Below, one piece after another: positions 34,583-43,659 of a DNA stretch of 64,000 nt. The notes under the pieces were generated by a model. It had not been told where the DNA came from and made no database searches. It was given only the letters and a program-made list of their open reading frames with translations. The stretch spans positions 4,075 to 68,074 of the forward strand of contig JBGTGQ010000099.1 of assembly GCA_041746635.1 (NCBI GenBank), given 5' to 3'. Within the stretch, counting starts at the first letter, position 1; each line of letters starts with the position of its first letter. Source of the stretch: CAMASH01 sp041746635. GTDB taxonomy: Bacteria > Verrucomicrobiota > Verrucomicrobiia > Chthoniobacterales > Terrimicrobiaceae. Both the position numbers and the translations under genes were made by a program.

Positions 34583-35929
34583 TTACAGCGCTCCTGGAAA
34601 CATGGATAGCGCCAAAGCCGCGAAGCCCAGAAAAAGGAAGAACCCGACGACATCGGTCACGGTGGTTAACATGATCGCCGAGGCGAGAGCCGGGTCTATT
34701 CGCAGGGATTTGAGACCGAAAGGGATCACCACTCCGGCAAGCCCGGCTGCGATCATATTCAGGACCATCGCGGCAAATACCACCAGTCCCAGCGCGACAT
34801 CCTGTTTCCAAAACCAGGCGATCACTCCCACCACTACACCGATCGCGAGGCCGTTGAAAATTCCCACCATCAATTCCTTGAGCAAAAGAGCCCTCTGCCC
34901 TTTGTCGGGAATATCATCCAGCGCCAGCGACCGCACCACAATGGTCAGCACCTGCGTGCCCGCATTGCCACCCTGGCCGGCGATGATCGGCAGGAACACC
35001 GCCAGCACGGCATACTGCGCGATCGTGCTTTCAAACAGTGCCACCACCGCCCCCGCTAGAAAGGCCGTGGCCAGATTCACATACAACCATGGCAGACGGT
35101 TGCGCACCGATTCTTTCCACGGCGTGCCCGCCCGTTCTTCTCCGGAAAGACCTACCATGCGCTGCATGTCCTCCGTGGCTTCCGCTTCCAGAATATGCAT
35201 CACATCATCGCTCGTCACCACCCCGCGCAAACGCTGGAAATCATCCACCACCGGCACGACCCCGAAGCCATAGTGCTTGAAAAGACGCGCAATCTCCTCC
35301 TGATCCGCGTGCACCGACACGGCGCGCACCTCGCGAATCATAATATCCCGAATCAACACATCGGGCTGGCGAAACAACAGATCGCGCACCCTGAGCACCC
35401 CTCGCAAGCGCCCGTTTTCGTCCGTCACATAAACATAAAACATTCCATTCCCGGAGATACTGTCCTCCATGCTCCGCAGCCGTTTGATCGTCTCGCGAAT
35501 CGTCAATTCCTCCGGCACCGCGATCACTTCCGTCTGCATGATGCCGCCCGCTGTGTCCTCTTCGTATTTCAACAGATCCGAAATCGCGCGCGCCTCGGCC
35601 GGGGGCAGGTGCTTCATGATCTCCTGCAAGCGTTCAACCGAGATCTGCCCCAACAAATCCGCCGCGTCATCGCTGAACATTTCCTCCACAATCCCGGACA
35701 AGCGGGAAACCCGCATGGACTCGAAAAGACTCACCTGCACATCCACGGGCAGTTCCACGATGACTTCCGAAGTGTCCGCATCGGGCAATAAACGCAACAC
35801 CCGCCGGATCTTGATGGTCGGCAAATCCCGGATTTCCTCCGCGATATCGCGGGGATGTTTTGTTTTCAACCCCGCAACCCACGCCGGATCGTCGAGCAGA
35901 GTTTTGGATTCTTCAGAGTGGGTTTCCAT
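34583..35929 (-). CDS. mgtE: Magnesium transporter MgtE
   Basis: This 448-residue protein has the N-terminal MgtE_N helical domain (VEEMFSDDAADLLGQISVER) and two CBS domains (residues about 130-250; DIMIREVRAVSVHADQEEIA, YGFGVVPVVDDFQRLRGVVT). Five membrane helices follow, with the pore signature FLPIIAGQGGNAGTQVLTIV and a last helix containing IMLTTVTDVVGFFLFLGF. It is a Mg2+-gated Mg2+ channel of the inner membrane; the cytoplasmic domains close it when Mg2+ is high. An 11-base G run lies 26 bp upstream of the start. Confidence 0.94.
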   Translation of the reverse strand: METHSEESKTLLDDPAWVAGLKTKHPRDIAEEIRDLPTIKIRRVLRLLPDADTSEVIVELPVDVQVSLFESMRVSRLSGIVEEMFSDDAADLLGQISVERLQEIMKHLPPAEARAISDLLKYEEDTAGGIMQTEVIAVPEELTIRETIKRLRSMEDSISGNGMFYVYVTDENGRLRGVLRVRDLLFRQPDVLIRDIMIREVRAVSVHADQEEIARLFKHYGFGVVPVVDDFQRLRGVVTSDDVMHILEAEATEDMQRMVGLSGEERAGTPWKESVRNRLPWLYVNLATAFLAGAVVALFESTIAQYAVLAVFLPIIAGQGGNAGTQVLTIVVRSLALDDIPDKGQRALLLKELMVGIFNGLAIGVVVGVIAWFWKQDVALGLVVFAAMVLNMIAAGLAGVVIPFGLKSLRIDPALASAIMLTTVTDVVGFFLFLGFAALALSMFPGAL

Positions 35930-35954
35930 ACTAGTTCTTCAGGAAAAATCGAAA

Positions 35955-35965
35955 GGGGGGGGGGG
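35955..35965. repeat. Homopolymer of 11 G upstream of mgtE
   Basis: Eleven consecutive G on the plus strand (C on the coding strand of mgtE) lie between the mgtE start at 35929 and the stop of the gene at 36025. It is the longest homopolymer noticed in the window. Such runs change length by slippage and, close to a promoter or leader, can alter expression. Confidence 0.8.
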
Positions 35966-36024
35966 ATGAGGCGGTGGCTCTGCTGAGGGAGTTTTTTCTC
36001 GCGCGGAGAAAATCGGGCGTCGGC

Positions 36025-38052
36025 TTACCTTTCGCTCAAGACGACGATTTGATGGCACGAGAATTCTTCTACCGGGAACTCCACTGTGCCGTTCGTCTGC
36101 TGAAACGCAACTTCCGTTCCCTGCGGCTCCAGGGTCACGCGTTTCACTTTCTGACAATGGCGGAGCGTGATCCGCGTATCGCGCAATGGCAGCAATTCTT
36201 CGATCACTTCGATATTGAGGCCGGACGCGGCGACCGTGCCGCCAGAGAGGCTCATGCTGCCGCCGCGGCCAACGGTGTTGGCGAACAGTAAATGCAGCAC
36301 GTTGCGGCTGGAGGATTCCTGGCGGTTGAGGGCCACCCGCGCGGTGGAGGGCAGATTGGTTTGGAGCGTTAAATCGTCGCCCAGCATCGCGCCAATGACG
36401 CGTTTGATATATTCCCGATAAACCACCGCCCCGTACATTCGATAAAGTGAAAAAACCGGATGGGCGAGGTAGGCGAGTTTGCCCTTGCGCACACCGCAGG
36501 AAAACCCTGAGGGCTCTGCACGGAAGGGGGTGTGTTGATGACTGCAAAAATGGCGGAACGTGCGGTTGAAATACGGATCGTAAATTTGTCCGAGCGACAC
36601 GCCTGATGTCACGCAGATGCGTTGCGAGGGCAGATACATGACCACCGGAGTGGAAACGAACTCCGCGCGAAAGGCCGGTTCGGGCAGGATGAAGTCCGGT
36701 GAGAATTCGCTCGGCCCCCCGTAGTTCGCCCCCAGATCGAAGGCAAATTCCGGACGGTCTTTCCACAACCCGCTTTCGCCCGTCAGCAACAACCGGCCTC
36801 CCTGGGCCAGATAGGCGTCGAGCAGCGATTTCAGCGATTCGTCCACCCGGATGTCGTCGGGCAGAATGAGAAGTTTGAACCGGGTGAAATCCATCGTCCG
36901 ATCAATCAGTTCGAAGAGAAGATGTCCTTCGAGCAGCACGCGCGAAGCGCCCTCGTCCGCCGAGCTTTGACGATGGGAATGATTTTCCGCCTCGCTGGTG
37001 AGAACGCCGATGTCGGAAACCGGCCGGGCGTCCACGCACCAGGTTTCTTTGGCTTCCACCTCGCGATAAGCGGCTCCGATGGAGCGGTAGGTCGTCTCGT
37101 CAAGATCACCGGCCGGATGCAGTTGGTCGCCGATGCTGCACTTGGCGTTAAAGGCCAGCATGGCGGCGCATTCGTAGCGCAGGGCATTAGGATGTTTCTG
37201 GCCGCCGAATTCGCCCCAGGTGGTGTGGAATTTTCCGGTCATGCCCAAAAAATCCAAACCGAGATTCACCACGTATTTCGCCGACATGGGAAAATGGTCA
37301 TAGCCCCAGCCACCGGTCGGAAGAGATTCAAGTTCGAGATGGCTGAAGAATTTCAGAACGTCCCGGTCCCCCCGCCGGATATGACCGGCGTTGTGGAAAA
37401 CCGGCATGTCCGGGTCCAGCACCTTGGCTGCTTGCGTGGTCCGCTCGTAATAGCGCCGGAGGGCGGCTTGGGCAGCTTTCTCGCGCTCTGCCAGCACTTC
37501 TGCATCCAGGCCCTCTGCGGCCATGTGCGCCAGCCGCCATTTGGAGGCCCCGGGACTTTGGGAAATGATGTCGAGAAAGATTCCGTCGCAATCGGGAAAC
37601 AAGCGCGCCGCCTCCTCGATTTGCGCGCAGAGAAAATCGAGATAGGGGCTCAGAAAATCCATCATGAAAAACCCCGGTTTGAGTGGTGAAGTGACCCAGC
37701 CGCTGAAGGCACCCTCTACATTCATCTCGCGCCAGTCGGGATGTTGCTCGCCGGCCACGTTGTCCACGCCCGCGGAGAGATAGATGGGAGCGGCCACTCC
37801 GATTTCCTTGCAAGCGTCGTATTGGGCGCGCAGCAGGTCGAAGTTGAGGTGCGGATGCATTTTGCCGACCGTGGTCGGGTGGTAACTCCACCCGTGGTGG
37901 CACTTGGAAAAGAGCGTAACCGAATTGACCCGCGACTCTTGCAGGGTGTCTTGCCAGCGGGCCTTGTCGAATTTCGTTCCGATGGCGGGAATGTGCGGCG
38001 AAGTGTGGAAATCGAGGTGAACCTGACGGAAAGGGAGAGACTTGGATTTCAT
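36025..38052 (-). CDS. Large glycosidase-like (TIM barrel plus GATase-like) protein
   Basis: This 675-residue protein has no signal peptide. The N-terminal part looks like a TIM barrel of the alpha-L-fucosidase/beta-galactosidase kind: VHLDFHTSPHIPAIGTKFDK, SVTLFSKCHHGWSYHPTTVG, DGIFLDIISQSPG and FHTTWGEFGGQKHP. Residues about 370-470 resemble the beta-galactosidase trimerisation (glutaminase-like) domain: LLILPDDIRVDESLKSLLDA, then GGRLLLTGESGLW. The C-terminal 150 residues are beta-rich. The acid/base residues cannot be assigned by eye. A role in glycan breakdown in the cytoplasm or after unconventional export is likely. Confidence 0.72.
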   Translation of the reverse strand: MKSKSLPFRQVHLDFHTSPHIPAIGTKFDKARWQDTLQESRVNSVTLFSKCHHGWSYHPTTVGKMHPHLNFDLLRAQYDACKEIGVAAPIYLSAGVDNVAGEQHPDWREMNVEGAFSGWVTSPLKPGFFMMDFLSPYLDFLCAQIEEAARLFPDCDGIFLDIISQSPGASKWRLAHMAAEGLDAEVLAEREKAAQAALRRYYERTTQAAKVLDPDMPVFHNAGHIRRGDRDVLKFFSHLELESLPTGGWGYDHFPMSAKYVVNLGLDFLGMTGKFHTTWGEFGGQKHPNALRYECAAMLAFNAKCSIGDQLHPAGDLDETTYRSIGAAYREVEAKETWCVDARPVSDIGVLTSEAENHSHRQSSADEGASRVLLEGHLLFELIDRTMDFTRFKLLILPDDIRVDESLKSLLDAYLAQGGRLLLTGESGLWKDRPEFAFDLGANYGGPSEFSPDFILPEPAFRAEFVSTPVVMYLPSQRICVTSGVSLGQIYDPYFNRTFRHFCSHQHTPFRAEPSGFSCGVRKGKLAYLAHPVFSLYRMYGAVVYREYIKRVIGAMLGDDLTLQTNLPSTARVALNRQESSSRNVLHLLFANTVGRGGSMSLSGGTVAASGLNIEVIEELLPLRDTRITLRHCQKVKRVTLEPQGTEVAFQQTNGTVEFPVEEFSCHQIVVLSER

Positions 38053-38264
38053 ACAACAGAGTAGGTGGCGGGAAACTGAACGAGGGCTACTCGGGAGAGA
38101 AGGAAATTTTCCGAGGAATGCCGATCTGTATTTTGATCATGGCGTTCGATAGCTCAATGCCCGTGGCATGAGCATCCTGCCTATGCGTAGATCGCATCAA
38201 AGGGAAGCAGCTGCCACCGGCTTTTCGGTCATGGAAGCGGAAGGGCAGACGTGGAAGGGACCAA

Positions 38265-38320
38265 GCATGGTTTATTGATACTCGAAACACATCCAAGAGT
38301 TTGCAGTCAATAAACCATGC
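38265..38320. promoter_or_regulatory. Perfect 14-bp inverted repeat in a 400-bp intergenic region
   Basis: GCATGGTTTATTGA (38265-38278) and TCAATAAACCATGC (38307-38320) are exact inverted copies with a 28-bp spacer that has a smaller ACTC/GAGT pair inside. No T run follows, so a simple terminator is unlikely. The intergenic region 38053-38464 otherwise holds a C-rich tract with repeated CTCACCCC-like words (38330-38385) and no gene. It lies between divergent genes. Confidence 0.6.
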
Positions 38321-38464
38321 CTGATCCCTCACCCACCTCACCCCATGCCCCCTCACCCCACGTGACCCCTCACCCCCCACGCAGAGAATTGTTTCCGCCA
38401 ATATTTTCACAAATTTCACATACTTTTCATCATCCTTTCACGTGAGATTGTGATCGTCCACAGC

Positions 38465-39280
38465 ATGACAAGCAGCAATGTTGTGGAGAATATGCAGGAA
38501 TCCTTGGCCGGAACATCGGCACGTACCGATGCCCCAAAATATGAAATGGCCAATCCTCGGTTTTGGATCTCCCATTTTCATCGCAATCGGCAAAATCGGC
38601 CGGAACCAAAATGGGATGCCCCGCTTTCGCTGCCGCGATCTGTGGTGAAACTCTTGGTCAAATCGCTGGAGCAATACCAACTCGGCGATGGAGGGGGGCC
38701 AGCTTCTCTGACCGCGTGGAATGCAAAGTCTTTCCGATGCTGCAGCGCGGAAAGCAAGGAACTCGTGGATTTGTGGTTCCTGGAAGAGAAAGAACATTCC
38801 CGACTGCTAGGCGGCGCGGTGGCAAGACTGGGAGGAACGCCTATTCGGGAACATTGGAGTTTCTCGGTCTTCTGCGGAGTGCGTCGCTGCATCGGAGTCG
38901 ATTTTGAGCTGACTGTGCTGTTGCTGACAGAGATTGTCAGTACCATCTACTATCGGTTGATCCAAAGACACTGCCAGGACGAGCCGATCCGGGCCATGTG
39001 CGGACTGATCATGCGGGACGAGGCCGGTCATGTGGCGTTTCATCGGGCGCGAATGGCTTTAGAAGGGCGGAAAGGCAAATTCACGTACGGAGCGATTTGG
39101 AAAGCGGGATTTTTCTTCCTAGGTTATGCCGCCGCGACGATGCTTTGGGTGAATCACGCCCCTGCCTTGTGTGCCATGGGAGCAACCACCCAGGAGTTCT
39201 ACTCCGAGATTCAGAAGGAAATCGGCGATTTTGTCATGGATTTACGGAAGGAGGTGGCCGCGGAAAATGCAGTGGCTTGA
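38465..39280 (+). CDS. Ferritin-like diiron protein (Coq7/demethoxyubiquinone hydroxylase-like)
   Basis: This 271-residue protein has diiron ligand motifs in the right order: LVDLWFLEEKEHSRLLGGAV (ExxH), LLLTEIVSTIYYRLIQR (Glu) and GLIMRDEAGHVAFHRARMAL (DExxH). Two hydrophobic C-terminal segments (FFFLGYAAATMLWVNHAPAL) suggest membrane contact. The family includes ubiquinone hydroxylases and lipid or small-molecule oxygenases. The start is ATG 38465; GTG 38450 is possible. The end overlaps a sugar-transferase gene by 14 bp, so both likely belong to one envelope or polysaccharide function. Confidence 0.78.
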   Translation: MTSSNVVENMQESLAGTSARTDAPKYEMANPRFWISHFHRNRQNRPEPKWDAPLSLPRSVVKLLVKSLEQYQLGDGGGPASLTAWNAKSFRCCSAESKELVDLWFLEEKEHSRLLGGAVARLGGTPIREHWSFSVFCGVRRCIGVDFELTVLLLTEIVSTIYYRLIQRHCQDEPIRAMCGLIMRDEAGHVAFHRARMALEGRKGKFTYGAIWKAGFFFLGYAAATMLWVNHAPALCAMGATTQEFYSEIQKEIGDFVMDLRKEVAAENAVA

Positions 39281-39854
39281 AAAAGGGTTGGCGGCCTTGG
39301 TTTTGATCACGTTGGCGCCGCTGTTCCCAGTCCTTTGGATCCTCAATCGGCGTGAAGACGGCGGCGAAGTTTTCTACTGGCAAGCGCGCCTGGGGAAAGG
39401 GCGGATTCCTTTTTCCATTCTGAAACTGCGGACGATGCAGAAGGGAAGAGTGACTCGTTTGGGATCGCTTCTCCGCCCTGCGGGCATGGACGAGTTGGCG
39501 CAATTTTATAACGTTCTGCGTGGTGAGATGCGACTGATTGGTCCACGACCTGTGACAGAAGAAGACACGATTCGTTGGAACTGGACCGAAACCGATCCGC
39601 GGTGGAACGCCAGCCCCGGAATGAGCGGCCTGCCCGGGGTTCTAGGGACGCAGCGGGGACGAGATGCCCTGCGGCTCGAGCACTTCTATGCGACCCGCAA
39701 ATCGGCCAAGCTTGATCTCACGTTGCTGGGAATGACTTTTGCAATGCTGTTTCTGGGAAAACGTCGGGTGAGGGGCTTGAAGACAATCGCGCGCCGACAA
39801 TTCGCCCAATGGAGGCGCAACCGGCGAAGCAAAAGGGGGAAACTAGGAAACTAG
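39267..39854 (+). CDS. Undecaprenyl-phosphate sugar transferase (bacterial sugar transferase family)
   Basis: This 195-residue protein has a membrane helix (ALVLITLAPLFPVLWILNRR) and the polyprenyl phosphosugar transferase core: FYWQARLGKGRIPFSILKLR, then LRTMQKG, RPAGMDELAQFYNVLRGEMR, LIGPRPVTEED and NASPGMSGLPGVLG. It starts an exopolysaccharide or O-unit by moving a sugar phosphate onto undecaprenyl phosphate. It is a short form without the N-terminal membrane bundle of WbaP. ATG 39267 lies inside the 3' end of the diiron gene. Confidence 0.9.
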   Translation: MQWLEKGLAALVLITLAPLFPVLWILNRREDGGEVFYWQARLGKGRIPFSILKLRTMQKGRVTRLGSLLRPAGMDELAQFYNVLRGEMRLIGPRPVTEEDTIRWNWTETDPRWNASPGMSGLPGVLGTQRGRDALRLEHFYATRKSAKLDLTLLGMTFAMLFLGKRRVRGLKTIARRQFAQWRRNRRSKRGKLGN

Positions 39855-40014
39855 AGGTCAGGGAGAGGTCAGGGAGCATTTTCTTGCACTTCTTGGTCGC
39901 TAGATGAAGACACTGCCTGCGTCATCCATTTGGAATCGTGGTGGCCGCCGCTGACAGGGGTGTCGAGCTAGAGGGCTGGGACGTGCAAGGGTCGGGGGGG
40001 CCCGATGCGCCAGC

Positions 40015-41442
40015 TCACTCGACGTCCGCGCTGGTCAGCGCGCCATTGCGTTCAAGACGCTTGCGCAGTGTGGCCCGGGTGATGCCCAAAAGCTTGGCGG
40101 CGCGAACCTGATTGCTGCCGGTTTTATCCATGGCGCGCAGGGTGAATTCCCGTTCCAACCAGGGCAGCAATTGAATGGATGCGTCCGAGGCCGCCGCGCT
40201 GAACAACGCTTCAATGGCCTGATCGGCGGTGGTGCCGCCATTGCTCCCGGCCGGTTCCGCCGCGGCACCGGAGACTTGACCGAGCGGGATGTCCTTGGGA
40301 AGGAGAACGTCCGCGGTGGCCAGCACCGAGGCCCGTTGCATGGTGTTCTCCAGTTCGCGCACGTTGCCGGGCCATTGGTAACCTTCCAGCACACGGGCCG
40401 CTTCCTCGGAAAGCTTGAGCTGCGGGCGATGTTTTTGGTGGGTGATTTTTTGCAGAAAATATTCCGCCAGCAAACGAATGTCGTCCTGCCGGGAGCGAAG
40501 GGGCGGCAGATGAATGCGCACGACATTGAGGCGATAGAACAAATCCTCACGGAAGGTCTTTTTTGCGACTTCCGCCTCCAGGATCTTATTGGTGGCGCAA
40601 ACGATGCGGACGTTCGTGCGGATGGTCTGATTGCCACCCACGCGGGAAAACTCGCCCTCCTGCAGAACCCGCAGAATCTTGCTCTGCACCGGCAGGGGCA
40701 TCTCGCCGATCTCGTCGAGAAAAAGCGTGCCGTTGTCGGATTGCTCGAAGCGCCCGATTCGCTGGCTGTGGGCCCCGGTGAATGCTCCCTTCTCGTGGCC
40801 AAAGAGTTCGCTTTCCAGAAGATTTTCAGGAATGGCGGCGCAATTGATGGCGAGAAAACTTTTGCCGTTTCGCGCGCTGTAGGTGTGGATGGCGCGCGCG
40901 ACGAGTTCCTTGCCCGACCCGCTCTCACCCGTGATCATCACCGGGGCGTCACTGGCCGAGACGCGGCCGATCATTTTGAAGACCTGCTGCATGGCGTCGG
41001 ATTTGCCCACAATTTCGTCCTGGTGCTGCTCCACCGTGAGAACAGGGTGGAAGGTGTTGGCCGCCTTGAGTTCTGCCGATGCTTTGAGGGCGGAATCGGC
41101 CACAATCTTGAGATTGAAAGGAAGCTGTTCCTTGCGGACAAAATCGAACGCCCCCATTTTCATGGCCTCGATCACGTTCTGATTCGTGCTGAAGGCGCTC
41201 ACGATGATGACCATGGCGTTGGGCGAGTGCTTGCGGATGCGGCCCAGCAACTCGATCCCCGAGAAAGGGTGGAGGTTCATTTCCGCCATCACTAGATCGG
41301 GCGACTCCAGGGAAAAGGTCTTGTAGGCGGCGTCGGCGGAAGACTCGCAAAGTACCCGTGTGCCGGTGGCTTCCAATTGATGCTTGGCCCAGTCGAGAAA
41401 ATCGGTCTCGCGATCCACGAGGAGAATGGTTTGTTTGCCCAT
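40015..41442 (-). CDS. Sigma-54-dependent response regulator (NtrC family) with Glu at the phospho-site
   Basis: This 475-residue protein has a receiver (residues 1-120), an AAA+ domain with Walker A GESGSGKELVARAIH and the sigma-54 loop HEKGAFTGAHSQ, then GTLFLDEIGEMP. The Fis-type HTH is at the end (NQVRAAKLLGITRATLRKRL). In the receiver the acidic residues are in LLVDRETD and the Lys is in FVRKEQ, but the normal phospho-Asp is replaced: SPDLVMAEMNLHPFSG has Glu. Glu often mimics phosphorylation, so the protein may be always active. No partner kinase adjoins it. A 143-bp gap separates it from uppS. Confidence 0.92.
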   Translation of the reverse strand: MGKQTILLVDRETDFLDWAKHQLEATGTRVLCESSADAAYKTFSLESPDLVMAEMNLHPFSGIELLGRIRKHSPNAMVIIVSAFSTNQNVIEAMKMGAFDFVRKEQLPFNLKIVADSALKASAELKAANTFHPVLTVEQHQDEIVGKSDAMQQVFKMIGRVSASDAPVMITGESGSGKELVARAIHTYSARNGKSFLAINCAAIPENLLESELFGHEKGAFTGAHSQRIGRFEQSDNGTLFLDEIGEMPLPVQSKILRVLQEGEFSRVGGNQTIRTNVRIVCATNKILEAEVAKKTFREDLFYRLNVVRIHLPPLRSRQDDIRLLAEYFLQKITHQKHRPQLKLSEEAARVLEGYQWPGNVRELENTMQRASVLATADVLLPKDIPLGQVSGAAAEPAGSNGGTTADQAIEALFSAAASDASIQLLPWLEREFTLRAMDKTGSNQVRAAKLLGITRATLRKRLERNGALTSADVE

Positions 41443-41585
41443 GAGAGAAATGTCTAAAAATATACAGTTGAGGACAGCGCAAGGGATGACTGTCGCGAAG
41501 TCAAGGGGTTTCCCCGCCGCCCAACCGGAGAAATGCGAAATAATCGCCAGTTATTTCTCCTGCAACCTACGTCGGTTGAGGCAGC

Positions 41586-42293
41586 CTAAATGCCCCCAAA
41601 ACGCCGGCTGCGGCCCACGTAATCCTCGAGGGCGAGCAAAAAATCCTCCTTGCCGAAATCCGGCCACAATTTCGGCGTCACATGGATCTCGGTGTAACTG
41701 AGCTGCCAAAGCAGAAAATTCGACACACGCATTTCTCCGGAGGTGCGGATGAGCAAATCGGGATCGGGAACGCCTTTCGTGTAAAGCCGTTCGCTGAAAA
41801 ATTCCGGCGAGATTTCCTCCTCGGTCAGCCTTCCCTCGCGCGCCTCGCGCACGATGCCCTTGATCGCATCCACAATTTCGATCCGTCCGCTGTAGCTGAG
41901 GGCAAGAATCACCGTGAGCCGGGTGTTCGTGGCCGTGGCAGCGATGGCTTCCGCGAGTTTGCGCTGGCAAATGGGCGGCAATTCGGAAAGGCGGCCAATG
42001 GCCTGCAATTTCACTCCCTCTGCGAGCATTTCCTTCAGCTTCTCATCCAGAAAGCGTTCCAGTAAGTGCATCAGCCCCTGGACTTCCAGCGCGGGGCGCT
42101 TCCAATTCTCCGACGAAAAGGCGTAGAGAGTTAAAAATTCCACCCCGGATTCCATGGCCGCCTCGACACAAGCGCGGATGGACCTCGACCCTTGTTCATG
42201 GCCCACCAGCCGCGGTAAACCACGCTGCTGGGCCCAGCGCCCGTTGCCGTCCATGATGATGGCGACGTGGCGGGGACAGGCGGATTTCGGCAT
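41586..42293 (-). CDS. uppS: Isoprenyl transferase (undecaprenyl pyrophosphate synthase)
   Basis: From ATG 42293 this is a 235-residue cis-prenyltransferase. HVAIIMDGNGRWAQQRGLPR holds the catalytic Asp, and LTLYAFSSENWKRPALEVQG and PDPDLLIRTSGEMRVSNFLL are signatures. FGKEDFLLALEDYVGRSRRF ends the protein. It builds the C55 lipid carrier for peptidoglycan and polysaccharides. ATG 42323 would add ten residues and is about equally likely; the longer frame to 42521 overlaps the divergent gene. Confidence 0.94.
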   Translation of the reverse strand: MPKSACPRHVAIIMDGNGRWAQQRGLPRLVGHEQGSRSIRACVEAAMESGVEFLTLYAFSSENWKRPALEVQGLMHLLERFLDEKLKEMLAEGVKLQAIGRLSELPPICQRKLAEAIAATATNTRLTVILALSYSGRIEIVDAIKGIVREAREGRLTEEEISPEFFSERLYTKGVPDPDLLIRTSGEMRVSNFLLWQLSYTEIHVTPKLWPDFGKEDFLLALEDYVGRSRRFGGI

Positions 42294-42387
42294 AAGGCGG
42301 AGCCGTCCAGCTTGGTCCCTCATCCTTACGCTGCTCAAGATAAATCCTCCCTTTGCAGCGGATTCCCCGCAGGGTAATCTTTCCGCT

Positions 42388-42897
42388 ATGTCCACTGATC
42401 GCAGTTTCGCCACCGCGGGGAAACACCTGCTCCGCGCCCTGCAACTGCGCTGCCCCGCCTGTGGGACCAAGCCCATGTTCATTCCCTGGCCCAGGGTGCG
42501 CTCGCTGCACGATTGGTTCACCCCGCTCGACGGCTGCCCACGTTGCGGCTACGCATACGAACGCGAGCCGGGTTATTTCCTGATGTCCATCTGGGCCATC
42601 AATTATGGTGTCGCCAGCCTCATCGGTCTGGCCCTTTACGGGCTTCTGGAGTGGTTTTTCGATCTCCCCGTCTGGACGCTCATGGCCAGCGTGCTGGTGC
42701 CCGTCTTGCTTTTCAGCCTCTTTTTCGCCCGTCATTCCAAATCCTTTTTTCTGGCCACCGATCTTTTTTTCGATCCCCACCACAAGGAAGGCGGGGACGA
42801 CGGCGGCAACAAACCTCCCCCGCCTCCGGAAAACGGCGGCAGTCCGGCCAGCCATCAACCAATCCAGCCGGGCAAGCCCGCTGGCACGCTGCGCTAG
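42388..42897 (+). CDS. DUF983 family membrane protein
   Basis: This 169-residue protein has a zinc-ribbon-like N-terminus (LRCPACGTKPMFIPW, then GCPRCGYAYEREPGYFLMSI), the DUF983 signature. Two membrane helices follow (INYGVASLIGLALYGLLEWF, TLMASVLVPVLLFSLFFARH). The last 40 residues are Gly/Pro-rich and disordered. Its function is unknown; DUF983 proteins are often near respiratory genes, but here it precedes a lipid-A-related membrane protein by 12 bp. It diverges from uppS. Confidence 0.85.
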   Translation: MSTDRSFATAGKHLLRALQLRCPACGTKPMFIPWPRVRSLHDWFTPLDGCPRCGYAYEREPGYFLMSIWAINYGVASLIGLALYGLLEWFFDLPVWTLMASVLVPVLLFSLFFARHSKSFFLATDLFFDPHHKEGGDDGGNKPPPPPENGGSPASHQPIQPGKPAGTLR

Positions 42898-42909
42898 GCG
42901 CACCGCACC

Positions 42910-43488
42910 ATGGCAAGAATTCTGGGCTGGGTTATTTTGTTCGGCGTCCTGCATTGTGCCGCCCTGCCAGCCGCGCCTCTCGATGACATCGGACGGCCAG
43001 TGGACGAAACCCTCGCCGCCGGGTCTGAGATCCGCTTCAAAATCGAAATCGCCGGGGCCAAGGACAACGTCAAAATCGCCCGGCTCAAGGACGGTTCCAT
43101 CATCTACATCGTCAAACGCCTCGGGGCGGGCTCCGACCGCATGCTCACGCCGGAGGAATTTGCCCGACTCTATTACAGCCAGCAATCCTCGCAGGGCTGG
43201 CTCTCCACCATCTTCAACATCACCAGCCCGATTGGCCTCTGCTGGATCGGTCTCGGACTGGGCGGCCAGATACTTTTTACCGGACGGATGCTCGTGCAAT
43301 GGCTGGCCAGCGAGAAAAGCAGACGCTCGGTCATTCCCATTTCATTTTGGTGGATGAGCCTGATTGGCTCCACCATGCTCCTGGTGTATTTCATCTGGCG
43401 CCGCGACGTCGTCGGCATTCTCGGCCAAGCCACGGGATGGGTGATCTATATCCGCAATCTTGTGCTGATCCGGAAATCGCGAAGTTAA
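42910..43488 (+). CDS. LAB_N (lipid-A-disaccharide synthase N-terminal domain) membrane protein
   Basis: This 192-residue protein has an N-terminal signal/TM (WVILFGVLHCAALPAAP) and a short periplasmic stretch. The LAB_N region follows from about residue 110: GLCWIGLGLGGQILFTGRML, VQWLASEKSRRSVIPISFWW and GQATGWVIYIRNLVLIRK. The LAB_N domain is found fused to LpxB in some bacteria, or alone next to glycosyltransferases and PAP2 enzymes. Alone it probably acts as a small membrane transporter-like unit. It is co-directional with the DUF983 gene and likely in one operon. Confidence 0.85.
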   Translation: MARILGWVILFGVLHCAALPAAPLDDIGRPVDETLAAGSEIRFKIEIAGAKDNVKIARLKDGSIIYIVKRLGAGSDRMLTPEEFARLYYSQQSSQGWLSTIFNITSPIGLCWIGLGLGGQILFTGRMLVQWLASEKSRRSVIPISFWWMSLIGSTMLLVYFIWRRDVVGILGQATGWVIYIRNLVLIRKSRS

Positions 43489-43513
43489 TCTAAAAGCGGA
43501 GTTGAGGGTTGAT

Positions 43514-43626
43514 GGTTGAGAGTTGAGGGGTTCAAAATGATCGGCTTACACCCAACGGGAGGCTGCTGCGATCAACGCAACTCGTTGATCCCAAGCCTCT
43601 CAACCACCTACTCTCAACTCTCAGCC
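43514..43626. terminator. Nested inverted repeats between convergent genes
   Basis: GGTTGAGAGTTGA (43514-43526) pairs with TCAACTCTCAGCC (about 43614-43626) at 12 of 13 positions. Inside lies a perfect 8-bp hairpin, GATCAACG (43570-43577) with CGTTGATC (43583-43590), loop 5. It sits between the stop of the LAB_N gene and the stop of the response regulator, a fit for a two-way terminator, although there is no clear T run. Confidence 0.45.
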
Positions 43627-43659
43627 CTATTTTTAGGGTTAATCCCCTCGCCGCTTCCC

